Assembly (NCBI RefSeq): GCF_029633865.1
Contig: NC_079222.1
Location: 35,136,487 to 35,200,486, forward strand
Direction: 5' to 3'
From: Lampris incognitus
Taxonomy: Eukaryota > Chordata > Actinopteri > Lampriformes > Lampridae
Length of the DNA stretch: 64,000 nucleotides
In this document: one piece after another, positions 12,786 to 25,900 of the stretch
How positions within the stretch are numbered: position 1 is the first letter of the stretch
How the letters are laid out: every line of letters starts with the position of its first letter
Translations under genes and position numbers: made by a program
Notes under the pieces: model-generated
What the model was told of the DNA's origin: nothing
The model's database searches: none
Seen by the model: the letters and a program-made list of their open reading frames with translations, nothing else

Positions 12786-13823
12786 ACCAAGTATTTCTTT
12801 ATTTTGTATTGTTTAAAGGTAACAGAGAAAGACTTTAATTATGTTGAATTAAGTAAAGCATAATTTAAACAGATGTTTAACTGTGACGGCCACCCAGAAG
12901 CTCGGTCTCAGCGAGAACGGCCCTGATTTTGTACAATACTTTTTTTCCATATACATCTTCTACTCAACAGCATCAGAATGAATTCTGGTGAGGTAGAACA
13001 TCCTTTTACAGAGCACAGAGGAGTTGCAGTCCTTTAAGGGATAACAAAAACATGTATTTAATGGTGATAAGAAAGATTTAACATGCAAACAAAACACGAT
13101 ATCCTGCACACACAATATATGGAAACGTGTGCGTCACATGTCCTGCATGCAGGTATGCATGCAAAGTGTGCAAACAGGGTTTTACAAATGTCCTCTCATG
13201 TCTTTATTTTGTCCAAAGGCGTCTTACTGCGCTCTGTATTCCAGGGCTCCCTACGGAGGGAGTCAAAACCAAGCTGATCATACAACCTCTGGAGTTAACT
13301 TACGACTTCAAGTGATGCAGGCGGCTTCGAGCCTGACCGGACAAACATGTCCCTGGTTCAGTCAATCCTTTAACAGCGTTTTATATGTTGACTTTTTTAT
13401 GCTCTATCAACACGTTTTACTCGTTACACCGTTTTTTTTTTTTTTCATCGCTCGACAAGATGTGTGCGATGGCCCGTGATAAACGTGGTCGTTCTCCTGT
13501 GTTTGGTGGCGCGTCTGCCATCCCGCGGAACTACAAATGTGAAATTAGAAATATATTCGTACATGAAACGTGGATGGCCAAGGCAATACTATATCCTCCA
13601 TTGGATGCCTGTGATAGTCACAGCTACTGCTCATCTCCTGTCGTCTTTGGTCGTTCCTCATAGCCTTTTGGACCATATTTGCCACATGGTTATCGTGACG
13701 GATCATATCTTACAACGGGTCAAGGACGAGACACAAATGTACAAGACTGTTGAAAAGGTTCAGAAGTGGAAGAGTTGACAAGGAAGGGGGTCAGGGGGTC
13801 AGGGGGTCGGGGGGTTCAGGAGT
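12786..13823 (-). other. tnc: probable tnc 3' untranslated region
   Basis: About 1 kb downstream of the tnc stop lacks recognised repeats. AATAAA poly(A) signals occur on the minus strand at 13208-13203 and 12803-12798. The true cleavage site is not determined; the left boundary is set just past the second signal. Confidence 0.4.
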
Positions 13824-13934
13824 CTATGATCTTTTCCTTCTGCTTTCAAAGTTTTTAAAGTTCACAGGCCTTATCTTCATCTCCGCAAACTCGATCGAGT
13901 GCTCGTGGCCCTTCCAGTGGAACCAGTTGATGCC
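13824..13934 (-). CDS. tnc: tnc last coding exon: end of fibrinogen-like domain and stop
   Basis: The acceptor is cctgcag. It encodes [20 protein letters not shown], then [16 protein letters not shown] and a TAG stop at 13826-13824. The [10 protein letters not shown] motif and the basic tail are those of tenascin-C. Confidence 0.95.
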   Translation of the reverse strand, partial: GINWFHWKGHEHSIEFAEMKIRPVNFKNFESRRKRS

Positions 13935-16900
13935 CTGCAGGAAACACAGGAAGCAGATCATGAGAGAGGGCTGTACTACTGGTGTACTTCCTGTCTGTGA
14001 TAAGGTACCACTACTTAAAAACACTATTTCCTGTGCCCGGGGAGGAAAACTGGTCCTTGATGATGCGTGAGTTTTTTTTTCTCTCTTTTGGATTCCCCCG
14101 CCCCCCTTTTCTCCCCAATTGTATATGTCCAATCACCCCACTCTTCTGAGTCGTCCCGGTCTCTGCTCCACCCCCTCCGCCGATCCGGGGAGGGCTGCAG
14201 ACTACCACATGCCTCCTCCGATACATGTGGAGTCGCCAGCCGCTTCTTTTCACCTGACAGTGAGGAGTTTCACCAGGGGGACGTAGCGCGTGGGAGGATC
14301 ACGCTATTCCCCCCAGTTCCCCCTCCCCCCAGAACAGGCGCCCGGACCGACTAGAGGAGGCGCTGGTGCAGCAACCAGGACACACACCCACATCCGGCTT
14401 CCCACCCGCAGACACGGCCAGTTGTGTCTGTAGGGACGCCCGACCAAGCCAGAGGTACCACGGGGATTCGGACCGGCGATCCCCGTGCTGGTAGGCAACG
14501 GAAGAGACCGCCACGCCACCCGGACGCCCCCAGATGGTGTATGATGTTAAGTATTTCATTATACATACCTTACTGTGACTATCGTCACCATATTTTCCCA
14601 TGAGGTTTACCCGATGACAGTTTTTATACCAAAAGGCACCCTTGTAGGACAAGGCGCAGTTGGTAACGGCGATATCGTTGTCATTGTCGTAGGTGGAGAA
14701 AGGGCGACCCTGGTGGTAGGTCATGGAATCACCTGGTAAAGATATTGAGTTGTGGTGAAAACAAATGTAATGGGACACACGGGCGAACGTGCTGACCCTC
14801 ATATGTGACCCTACCTGCTGTGCCGCTGTAGGCCCCCACATTAACTTTATAGCGGGTCCGTGGTTCTGCAATAGTGAACTTGTCATACTGAGCATAGGCC
14901 GATTCGCCGCCATCCCCCAAGTCCACACGCAGCTCGTACTGGCCAGAAGCCGTGATCTTGTGGAGGTTGGACAGACCTACAGCACAGTTTGAATGGTGAA
15001 TATGTGTGAGTGACAACATTAAGGAGTAAGAGAGGAGGCGGAAAGAGGCTGAAATGAACAGAGAAGGTGAAAGGGAGAAGCAGAGGAGGAGTGTACTTAC
15101 CAAGCCAGAACTCATCGTTCATGTTGCCAAAGCCATTCGTGTAGTTCTTCCAGTTCCTGAAGAACTCCAGCTTTCCATTCTGGCGCCTCAGAAACACCTA
15201 AATAACACTTAAGTTATCACCTCTGCAGCGACGCCATTATGTGCGTTGCAGCGTGCACCATCCACTGTTGTGTTGCAGAAATCGCAGCACATGTGACCTG
15301 GTCACTGTAGGTTTCTTTTTTCCTTCTTCTTTTTGGATTTTTTTTTGCCCCTTTTTCTCTCCAGTTTTATTTGGCCAATTACCCCAATCTCTCAAGCCAT
15401 CCCGGTCGCTGCTCCACCCACTCTGACGATCCGGAGGGCTGCAGACTACCCCCAGATAGTAAAATTGCTGTGGCCCGGACCCGTCCCACACGACACCTCA
15501 TCCGGCCCACATACCACATGGAATGGTGGCACTTGGGTGGTCCACTCCTGTTTGCCAGATCTGCGCCAGAACCAAGCCACAGCAATGCTGCATGTGCCAC
15601 ATATTTGCCAAAGGTGGCCCATATTTGTTTTGTGATATTTTGGCCATATTCACCATTTACCACACGGGGCCACTTCAGGGTCACATTCAGATCACATGTT
15701 GCCGAGAGCACCGCATCTTTGCCAGAAAAGGCCCACATTTGATTTGGCATATTTGGGCTGTATTTGCTATTATACATGTAGGCCACTTCAGGCTCACATC
15801 CATGTTGTCAGGGCCAGAAGAAGACCATCAGTGCCCCATCATTGCCTGAAGTGGCCCACATCCGGGTGCTACCTGGGCCACATGCCTCCTCCGATACATG
15901 TGGAGTCGCCAACCACTCCTTTTTCCCTGATAGTGAGGAGTTTATCCAGGGGGACGCAGCGCGTGGGAGGATCACGCTATTCCCCCCCAGTTCCCCCTTC
16001 CACCCGAACAGGCGCCCCAACCGACCAGAGGAGGCGCTAGTGCAGTGACCCGGACACACCCACATTCGGCTTCCCACCCGCAGACACGACTAAATGTGTC
16101 TGTAGGGACGCCGGACCAAGCCAGACATAACATGGAGATCCGAACCGGCAATCCCCGTGTTGGTAGGCAACAGAATAGACCGCCATGCTACCCGGACGGC
16201 CTCACCGTAGGTTTTTAACAGAATGAGGTATCATATAAGCATGAACTTTACAGTGTGACTAAACTATATGGTATGTGGTAATGGTCATTTTGACTTTCAA
16301 AATCAAAAAGGTCTTTCTCATATTTTTCATATGCAACATGCTGAATGTCAGATTCTGGAAGAGTGCCTGCTCACCAGCCATCCTCCTCCATCCGTCGTCA
16401 TGTCGCAGTAAACCTGGACTGATTGGCTCTCCTCCCCACCCACATAGATGGTGTACAGGCCTGAGGCGGTCTCCCCATTCAAGAAAGCCTGAGCACAGTT
16501 CTGGGGGTGTTGGTATAACTTTCCAACTAAAAAAATACATACATACATACATAAAAATCACTTCTGTTCTGGACCTGAGAGAACATGTAAATGACGAGAC
16601 TACAACAACACCAGCATGATCTGCGTCATGAAATCTATCTCCAATACCCAGAATCCTTTGTTGAGGGACTAGGTAAGTGCATAAGGTGAAGGAGAACATG
16701 TGTACAGAAGTGATTTAACTTAAACGGTGCAATATGTGCGTGGACATGTGTACATGTGCGTACTTGTAATGAAGACGGTGCTGACGTGACGACTCCTCTG
16801 AGCCCCAACGTTGGCATGCAGCCTGACGCTGTACTCCGTGGAGCCCGTCAACTGGCTCATGCTGTATGAGGTGGCTGTGGGGCTCAGTACCACTTCCTGT

Positions 16901-19900
16901 ACACACACACACACACACACAGACACACACACACACACAATTATGTCGTTTCTTGTAAATACTTAGAAACACTGCTTGTAAGGGTTATGCAGCATCACAC
17001 CATCGCTGAATTAACATGGCGGTGCATGTACCCGGACAGTGCCATCGGCAGACGAGAAGGTCAGCATGTAGCCGGTGACAGCGGCTCGTGGAGGCTTCCA
17101 TGTCAGAGTAGCGCTGTCAGTTTGAATGTTACTGGCCACAAGGTCACGAGGGGGGTCCACATCTGAAACACAAGTTTTACAGAGTAACTGCACACTTCAA
17201 TACATTTCATGTGAAAACCTGGAGTATATGAGTTTATTTCGATCAAAGATAAGAGTCGTGGATTTAAACCAGCTGCAGAGGATGCACAAGCCAGTGCATT
17301 CTCAGTGTCGGTCCCAAGCCTGGATAAATAGGTAGGGTTGTGTCAGGAAGGGCATCCGGTGTAAAACCTTTGTCAAATCAAATATGTGGGTCATAAATCA
17401 GATTTCTATATCGGATCAGTCGAGGCCCGGGTTACCAACGACCGCCACCAAGAACTGTTGGGCAGCAGGGTGCCGGTGGAAACTATGCTACTGTTAGGCG
17501 AAGGACAAGGAGAGGGGGAAGGCATGTCCAGAGGCAGTGGGAGAGGAGGAAGGGTAGGAGTGTGGAGGTGGGAGTTGGTACTTTGAATTTTGGCATTATG
17601 ACTGGTAAAGGCAGAGAGCTGGCTGATACGATGGAAAGAAGAAAGGTAGGAATACTGTGCGCAAGAGACCAGGTGGAAGGGGAGTAACGCCAGGAGTATC
17701 GGAGAAGGGTTCAAAATGTTCTACCATGGTGTGGATGGGAGGAGAAATGGGGTAGGGGTAATTCTGAAAGAAGAGTATGTCAAGAGCGTGCTGGAGGTGA
17801 AGAGAGTGTCGGACAGAGTGATGAGTATGAAGCTGGAAATCGAAGGTGTATTGCTGAATGTTATCAGCGCATATGCCCCACAAGTTGGGAGTGAGATGGA
17901 AGAGAAAGAAGAATTCTGCAGTGAGTTGGATGACGTGGTTGAGAGGGTACCCAAGGAGGAGAGGGTGGTGATTGGAGCGGACTTCAATGGGCATGTTGGT
18001 GAAGGGAACAGAGGTGAGGAGGAGGTGATGGGTAGGTATGGTGTCAAGGAGAGAAATGTGGTAGGACAGACGGTGGAGGATTTGCGAAAAGGATGGAAAT
18101 GGCTGTGGTGAATAGTTGTTCGTCCGTCGCAGCGACGAGGACCACCCAGTCATCCTGTAGGGGTCAATTTCTGTGGGTGCCAAGATGGCTGGTTAGTCCA
18201 ATCTGTGCCCTGAATGTTCTTTGGCAGTGTAGGCATGGGATAGTGGGAGTAGCTGGAGGGCTGCTGGCCCGGTCTTTCCTGGCCTGCCTGCGGCTCTCTG
18301 CTGCAGCAATCCCGGCGGCCTCACAAATGTTTGCACCATTTCGGACAGCTGCAAGCCACTCTCCTCTATTCAGAGCTTTCTGTTCCCATGTGTCATAGTT
18401 GATGGTGAAGGCCTTTAACAAAACCTTCAAGGTGTCTTTGAAACACTTTTTTTGACCACCATGGGAGCGCTTGCCTTGCTTCAGTTTGCCATGTTTCTTT
18501 AAGAGCCAGTGGTCTGGCATGCGAACTACGTGGCCCACCGAATGAAGCTGTGAATATATATTTCAAGAAGAGAGTGAAACACAGGGTGACGTATAAGAGT
18601 GGGGGAAGGTGCACACAGGTGGACTATATCTTATGCAGAAGGTGCGATCTGAAAGGGATTGGAGACTGCAAGGTGGTGATAGGGGAGAATGTAGCTAGGC
18701 AGTGTCGGATGATGGTCTGTAGGATGACTTTGGAGACCAAGAAGAGAAACGGAGTGAAGGCAGAGCCAAGGATCAAATGGTGGAAGTTGAAGAAGGAAGA
18801 CTGTTGTGTGGAGTTCAGGCAGGAGTTAAGACAGGCACTGGGTGGTAGTGAAGAGTTGCCGGATGGCTGGGCAACCACTGCAGAAATAGTGAGGGAGACA
18901 GCTAGGAAGGTACTTGGTGTGTCATCAGGACAGAGGAAGGAAAACAAGGAGACTTGGTGGTGGAATGAGGAAGTACAGCAAAGTATACAGAGGAAGAGGT
19001 TGGCAAAGAAGAAGCGGGATAGTCAGCGAGATGAAGAAAGTAGACAGGAGTACAAAGAGATGAGGTGTAAGGCAAAGAGAGAGGTGGCAAAGGCAAAGGA
19101 AAAGTGTATGGTGAGTTGTATGACAGGTTAAACACTAAGGAAGGAGAAAAGGACTTGTACCGATTGGCTGGACATAGGAACCGAGCTGGGAAGGATGTGC
19201 AGCAGGTTAGGGTGATGAAGGATAGAGATGTAAATGTTCTGACAAGTGAGGAGAGTGTGTTGAGAAGGTGGAAGGAATACTCTGAGGGGCTGATGAATGA
19301 AGAAAATGAGAGAGAGAGAAGGTTGGATGATGTGGGGATAGTGAATCAGGAAGTGTGGTGGATTAGCAAGGAGGAAGTGAGGGCAGCTATGAAGAGGATG
19401 AAGAGTGGAAAGGCGGTTGGTCCAGATGACATACCTGTGGAGGCATGGAGATGTTTAGGAGAGATGGCAGTAAAGTAATAGAATAGTAGAGTAGTAGGTA
19501 ATAGAAACTAAATAACAGAGTAGTAGAACAAGGGTGATGTGCAGAACTGTAGCAACTACAGAGGTATAAAGTTGATCAGCCACAGCATGAAGATATGGGA
19601 AAGAGTAATAGAAGCTAGATTAAGAGAAGAGATGACGATTATCGAGCAGCAGTATGGTGTAATGCCACGAAAGAGCACCACAGATGCAATGTTTGCTTTG
19701 AGATCCAAAGGAATTGAATCAAGTGCAACTGGACTTGGTATGGATCCATGAAGACGTTTCGCCTCTCATCCAAGAGGCTTCATCAGTTCGTGCCTTTCTG
19801 ACTAGACCAAGCTAGTCTGACTGGCTGGTGATGAAACTCAGATATGTATCCTCTTTGGAGTCGTTATCAGAGCTATTGATGTCCATGGCTCTTTGTGTTC

Positions 19901-22900
19901 TGATGTTTAGCAACGCCCGTCGTTATCAGAGCTATTGATGTGCATGGCTCTTTGTGATCCAATGTTAAGCAGCGACGGTCGTTGGAGGTGTTAGTTTTGA
20001 CTTCGTTAGTGCTCCATTCAGTGGTCATGAGTTGTTGGAGCCGTTAGTGACCGACTGTTATTCCTGGAGGCTAAGCTTCTTGAGTCTCCTGGGTCGAGAT
20101 GAAAGGACGGCATTGTAAGTGGGAGATAGGTGGTGTCGCAGAACTCCTCCTCTGTTGAGGGATGGTTTTTCCAGTTTGGCACAGATGGCTTCCTTCACCC
20201 CTCTTTCAAACCATCTATCTTCCCTGTCCTAAATGTGTACGTTGCTGTCCTCGAAGGAGTGTGTCTTCTCCTTTAGGTGTAGATAGACTGCTGAGTCTTG
20301 TCCTGAGGAGTTTGGCCTTCTGTGTTGGGCCATCCGTTTGTGTAGTGGTTGTTTGGTTTCTCCTATGTATAGGTCAGTGCAATCCTCATTGCATTGTACA
20401 GCATACACCAGATTGCTTTTCCGGGTGTGTGGTACATGGTCTTTGGGATGAACCAGTCTTTGTCGGAGAGTGTTGCTGGGTTTGAAGTATACCGGGATGC
20501 GGTGTTTGTTGAAAATTCTCCTGAGTTTCTCGGAATCCCCAGAAACATACAGGATGACTATGTTCTTCCTTCGGTTCCTTTTCTCCTCATCGCTCACCTG
20601 GTTGGTCTTTTTGGAACGTGTTGCAGTTTTCACAAAGGTCCAACTGGGGTAGCCACAGGTTTTTAAAGCTCCCCTCAGGTGTTTGTGTTCTTCTCGTTGG
20701 GCCTGAGTGCTGCTGGGCACATTGTCAGCTCTGTGTTGCAAAGTTCTGATGACGCTCAGTTTGTGTTCCAGAGGGTGGTGTGAGTCGAAAAGTAGATATT
20801 GGTCTGTGTGTGTAGGTTTCCTGTAAACCCCAATGTGGAGGCTCCTGTCTTCCCCAATGTGGACGTCGCAGTCCAAGAAGGACAAACTGTTGTTCTTTAC
20901 GTCTTCCCTTGTGAACTTAATGTTCTTGTCCACTGAGTTGATGCATTTGGTAAACGCTTGCACCTCTTGTGTTTGGATTTTGACCCATGTGTCGTCCACA
21001 TATCTGAACCAGTGGCTCAGAGGTGTTCCTCTGAAGGAGTTCAGGGCCCTGTGTTCTACCTCTTCCATATATAAGTTGGCCACAATGGGAGATACTGGTG
21101 AGCCCATTGCACAGCCATGTTTCTGTCTGTAAAACTGGCCCCTGAATTGGACATATGTAGTGTTCAGGCAAAGGTCCAGTAGTTGGCAAATCTGGTCTGG
21201 ACTGAGGTTTGTCCTATCGTGGAGGGTGTCGTCCCGTAGCAAACGTTGCCTCACAGTTTCCAAAGCCTCCATTGTTGGGATGCAGGTGAATAACGAGGCC
21301 ACACCGTTTGCTTTGAGAATGTTGATGGAGAAGTATAGAGGTCAGAAGAAGTTACATTGTGTCTTTGTAGATTCAGAGAACGCATATGACAGGGTGCCGA
21401 GAGAGGAGGTGTGGTATTGTGTGAGGAAGTCAGGAGTTGCAGAGAAGTATGTAAGAGTGGTGCAGGATATGTATGAGGGCAGTGTGACAGTGGTGTGGTT
21501 GGAATGACAGATGGGTTCAAGGTGGAGGTGGGATTACATCAAGGATTGGCTCTGAGCCCCTTCTTGTTTGTAATGGTGACGGACAAGATCAGGCAGGAGT
21601 CTCCATGGATGATGATGTTTGCGGATGACATTGTGATCTGTAGTGAGAGTAGGGTGCAGGTTGAGGAGAGCCTTGAGAGGTGGAGGTATACACTGGAGAG
21701 AGGAGGAATGAAAGTCAGTAGGAGCAAGACGGAATACATATGTGTGAATGAGAGGGAGGACGGCGGAAAGGTGAGGACGCAAGGAGTAGAGGTGACAAAG
21801 GTGCATGAGATTAAATACTTGGTGTCAACTCTTCAAAGTAATGGAGAGTGCAGGAGAGAGGTGAAGAAGAGAGTGCAGGCAGCGTGGAGTGAGTGGAGAA
21901 GAGTATCGGGAGTGATTGCGACAGAGGGGTACCAGCAAGAGTTAAAGGGAAGGTTTACAAGATGGTTGTGAGACCAGCTATGTTATATGGTTTGGAGACA
22001 GTGGCACTGATGAAAAGACAGGAGGCGGAGCTGGAGGTGGCAGAGATGAAGATGTTAAGATTTTCACTGGGAGTGACGAAGAAGGACAGGATTAGGAACG
22101 AGTATATTAGAGGGACCGCTCAGGTTGGACGGGTTGGAGACAAAGCAAGAGAGGCAAGATTGAGATGGTTTGGACATGTGTGGAGGAGAGATGCTGGGTA
22201 TATTGGGAGAAGGATGCTGAATGTGAAGCTGCCAAGAAAGAGGAAAAGAGGAAGGCCAAAGAGGAGGTTTATGGATGTGGTGAGGGAGGACATGCAGGTG
22301 GGAGAAGTGACAGAGAGAGACGTAAAGGACAGGAAGAGATGGAAATGGATGATCCGCTATGGTGACCCCTAACGGGAGCAGCCGAAAGAAGAAGAAGATG
22401 TGAGTCCTGGATGAAATACCAGCACTATTCTGCATTTGCTGTAATAAATCTGTCAACACTGCACCTCTACTCATTGAACTCTGCCATAGGAGTGAGGTAC
22501 CCATTTCTCGCATATGCAAAAACAGTTAGAATATTTATCACCCCTACTGATCAGAAAGACACTGACACTGAGCTAGTAGCACAACCCCTCTTCTGCTCCT
22601 TAAATATTCCATTTCAGAAAAATGTTCAAAGATGAGAGAGAAGTAGAGCACAGCTAATATGGGAGGTGGGGTGGGGGGGCGATGTTGCTCTTTAAATGTC
22701 AGCTTTTAATTCAACTGTGTCATAACCGTATGATACAGTTGTGATTAGATTATTTCTTTATGCGGCAAGAAAATACTCAATAACTTCACACAAAGATGCA
22801 GAGTTTATTTATTTTTTCACCTTGAAATATGTTCCTATGGCACAAAATAAAACTCTGCATCATACATTACAGCATAATGCCATGCATCCAAATAGGCTTA

Positions 22901-25900
22901 ATTTCTTGACTTACCAGTGGTGAATTCAGTAGTGGCAGAAGCACTCTTCTGGGCATCTTTCATAGCATACATCCCTACTTTGTAGTGGGTGGCTGGAACC
23001 AGGGAGCCCATTTCAAACTCTACTGTATTCCCAGAAACATGCTCTATCACTGGGGACACTGTAAAATAGTACACACACACCTATGTTATCAAATCTAAGA
23101 GCATTTTGTAAAATGTGCCGTTGTCAAAAGTTGACGAGCTGCTAAAGGGAAGGAATAGGGGATGTAATCATAGGAGAAGAGACTAGAAGAATTTCACATG
23201 CCTAGAGTTTCACCGAGTCAAGTCTGTTTCAAGGAAAGTGTTATTACACATATCAAAGAAGGTTGAATCAGTTCATCTGGATACAATGCTTATTGACAGA
23301 TACGTTTCATCACTCACGAAACATAAATAAACATACTGTCAATAAACATTGTGTCCAGTTGTATCCAAGTTGAATCAGTTCACCTGGATACAATGTTGTA
23401 TCCAGATGAACTGATTCAACCTGGATACAATTGGACACAATGTTTATTGACAGATATGTTTCATCACTCATGAGTGATGAAAAGTATCTGTCAATAAACA
23501 TTGTATCCAGATGAACTCATTCAACCTTCTTTGATGTTCTTACCTGGATTATTGAGCACGCATAAAGACGCTATTACACATAGATGCACAGAAGAAAGTG
23601 TTTGCGGGGCAATCATTATTGATACAAATGAAAGATGTGTTGAAACAAGAACAAACCTGAATCAGTGCTGTAGGTGATGACGTAACCATCGACAGTGGCA
23701 ACGGACGGTTGCCACAGCAACAAGGCTGACGTGTCGGTGACATTTACAGCAGCCAGTCCCTGAGGTCTGTCCAGATCTGAAGAGCAGACACGGAACATCA
23801 CGCACACAATTTAAAGCTTCTATTAAGAATGTTTCACCTATTTATCATTTATTTGCCAGTACCAATTTTATTCTGATGCTTCTATATGATCGACATGAGC
23901 AAATGAATCAGTGAGAAGATTAGCTATTACTAGATTGCAAACAGCGGTGAAACCACCAGGACGGCATGGAGCTGGCCTAATTGCCACCCAATTTCCCAAA
24001 CCAGGTATACAGACCACCAAATGATAAAAAACATTTTTGTTGACGTTGATTTTTTTTCCAATATTTCAGTAAAAACTCCCCTACATTACTCTGTACACCC
24101 CTAAACGTACCCTCGCCTCACTTTTGCCACCTAATGTATGAATGTCTACAATCGCCACTGATTCCAAATGCCATGAAATTAAAAGATTTACAACATACAG
24201 GCGGGAAACGTCCAAAATTAGAGATACTTTACTTCATCACTGTATATCTTGCAAACACCCCAACCCTTTTTTTTCCCCTCCCCAATTATACCTGGCCGAT
24301 TACCCTGCTCTTCTGAGCCGTCCCAGTCGCTGCTCCACCCCCTCTGCTGATCCGGGGAGGGCTGCAGACATGCCTCCCCCGATACATGCGGAGTCGCCAG
24401 CCGCTTCTTTTCACACGACAGAGAGCAGTTTCACCAGGGGGACATAGTGCGTGGGAGGATCACACTATTCCCCCCAGTTCCCCCTCCCCCCCGAGCAGAT
24501 GCCCCGACTGACCAGAGGAGGCGCTAGTGCAGCTACCAGGACACTCACCCACACCCGGCTTCCCACATGTACACACAGCCAATTGTGTGAGTAGGGACGC
24601 CTGATCAAGCCGGACGTGACACGGGGATTCGAACCGCCGATCCCTGCGTTGGTAGGCAACGGAATAGACCGCCACGCTGCCCAGACGCCCCCAAAAAAAC
24701 CTATTTTTCTAAAACACCACCACATCTCTCACTCTTCTCTTCAAAACAAATTCACAAGTGAATGATGATCTTGATGTTTGTGTGGGAGGAAGTTTATTTA
24801 CTGTGAAACATTACCACTTTTGCCCACAGGGGCGCAAAGTCAACAAAATCCCAGACTCCTCAACACAGCTTAGAGCCATGTCACTGAAAGTAGGCATGTA
24901 ATGAAGATTACTGCACTTTACAGGCAAGTAGCAAAAAACTGACCTGTCGTAACAGAACTTCTGCTGGGGTCACTTTCTTCCAGACCCTTTACAGCAGTGA
25001 CAGTCACCTGGTACGTCTTTCCAGGCATCATATTGGACAGCAAAGCCTGGGACACAGTACCATCCACAGTCAGAGTCATCGGGCTACCTACAAAATGGAC
25101 AAAAAAAGAAAAAAAAAGAAAGTTATTTGATGACATTATCAGGAATCAGGGATCAGGAAAACTTTGTTATTTAACTTCATGTATTTACATACATGAAATG
25201 GAAGGAAATATCGTTTCCTCCGGTCCACAGCAGTGCAACACAGACAAAAACACAAATCCAAAAACTACAAGAACACATATATCCAAACTAAGAACACATA
25301 CATCCAAACTAAGAACACATATATCCAAACTAAGAATACATACATCCAAACTAAGAACACATATATCCAAACTAAGAACACATACATCCAAACTAAGAAC
25401 ACATATATCCAAACTAAAAACACATACATCCAAACTAAGAACACATATATCCAAACTAAGAACACATACATCCAAACTAAGAACACATATATCCAAACTA
25501 AGAACACATATATCCAAACTAAGAACACATACATCCAAACTAAGAACACATATATCCAAACTAAGAACACATATATCCAAACTAAGAACACATATATCCA
25601 AACTAAGAACACATATATCCAAACTAAGAACACATACATCCAAACTAAGAACACATACATCCAAACTAAGAACACATATATCCAAACTAAGAACAACTAT
25701 ATCCAAACTAAGAACACCTACGTATATCCAAACTAAGAACACATACATCCAAACTAAGAACACATATATCCAAACTAAGAACAACTATATCCAAACTAAG
25801 AACACCTACGTATATCCAAACTAAACACATACATCCAAACTAAGAACACATATATCCAAACTAGAACACTTATCCAAACTAAACACATATATCCAAACTA

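Larger units (their letters stand above)
17275..22398 (+). mobile_element. RTE-clade LINE, interrupted by two other retroelements
   Basis: Endonuclease part at 17716-18100 ([31 protein letters not shown]), middle part at 18550-19478 ([38 protein letters not shown]), reverse transcriptase at 19539-21971 ([30 protein letters not shown] near 21618) and C-terminal part to 22370 ([20 protein letters not shown]). The 3' end is ctaacgggagcagccgaaag plus (AAG)n at about 22395. Frameshifts, a short A-rich patch at 19478-19538 and two insertions make it non-functional. It fills the intron between FNIII 7 and FNIII 8 of tnc, antisense to the gene. Confidence 0.88.

Noticed and set aside
24460-24725. Short ORFs repeated across the window ([15 protein letters not shown]-like)
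   Set aside because: These are translations of the SINE-A tRNA-like head, recurring at every copy.
25185-25824. Long ORFs on both strands (THISKLR/LSLDICV-type repeats)
   Set aside because: They are translations of the 21-bp minisatellite; a unit of seven codons without stops stays open on both strands.
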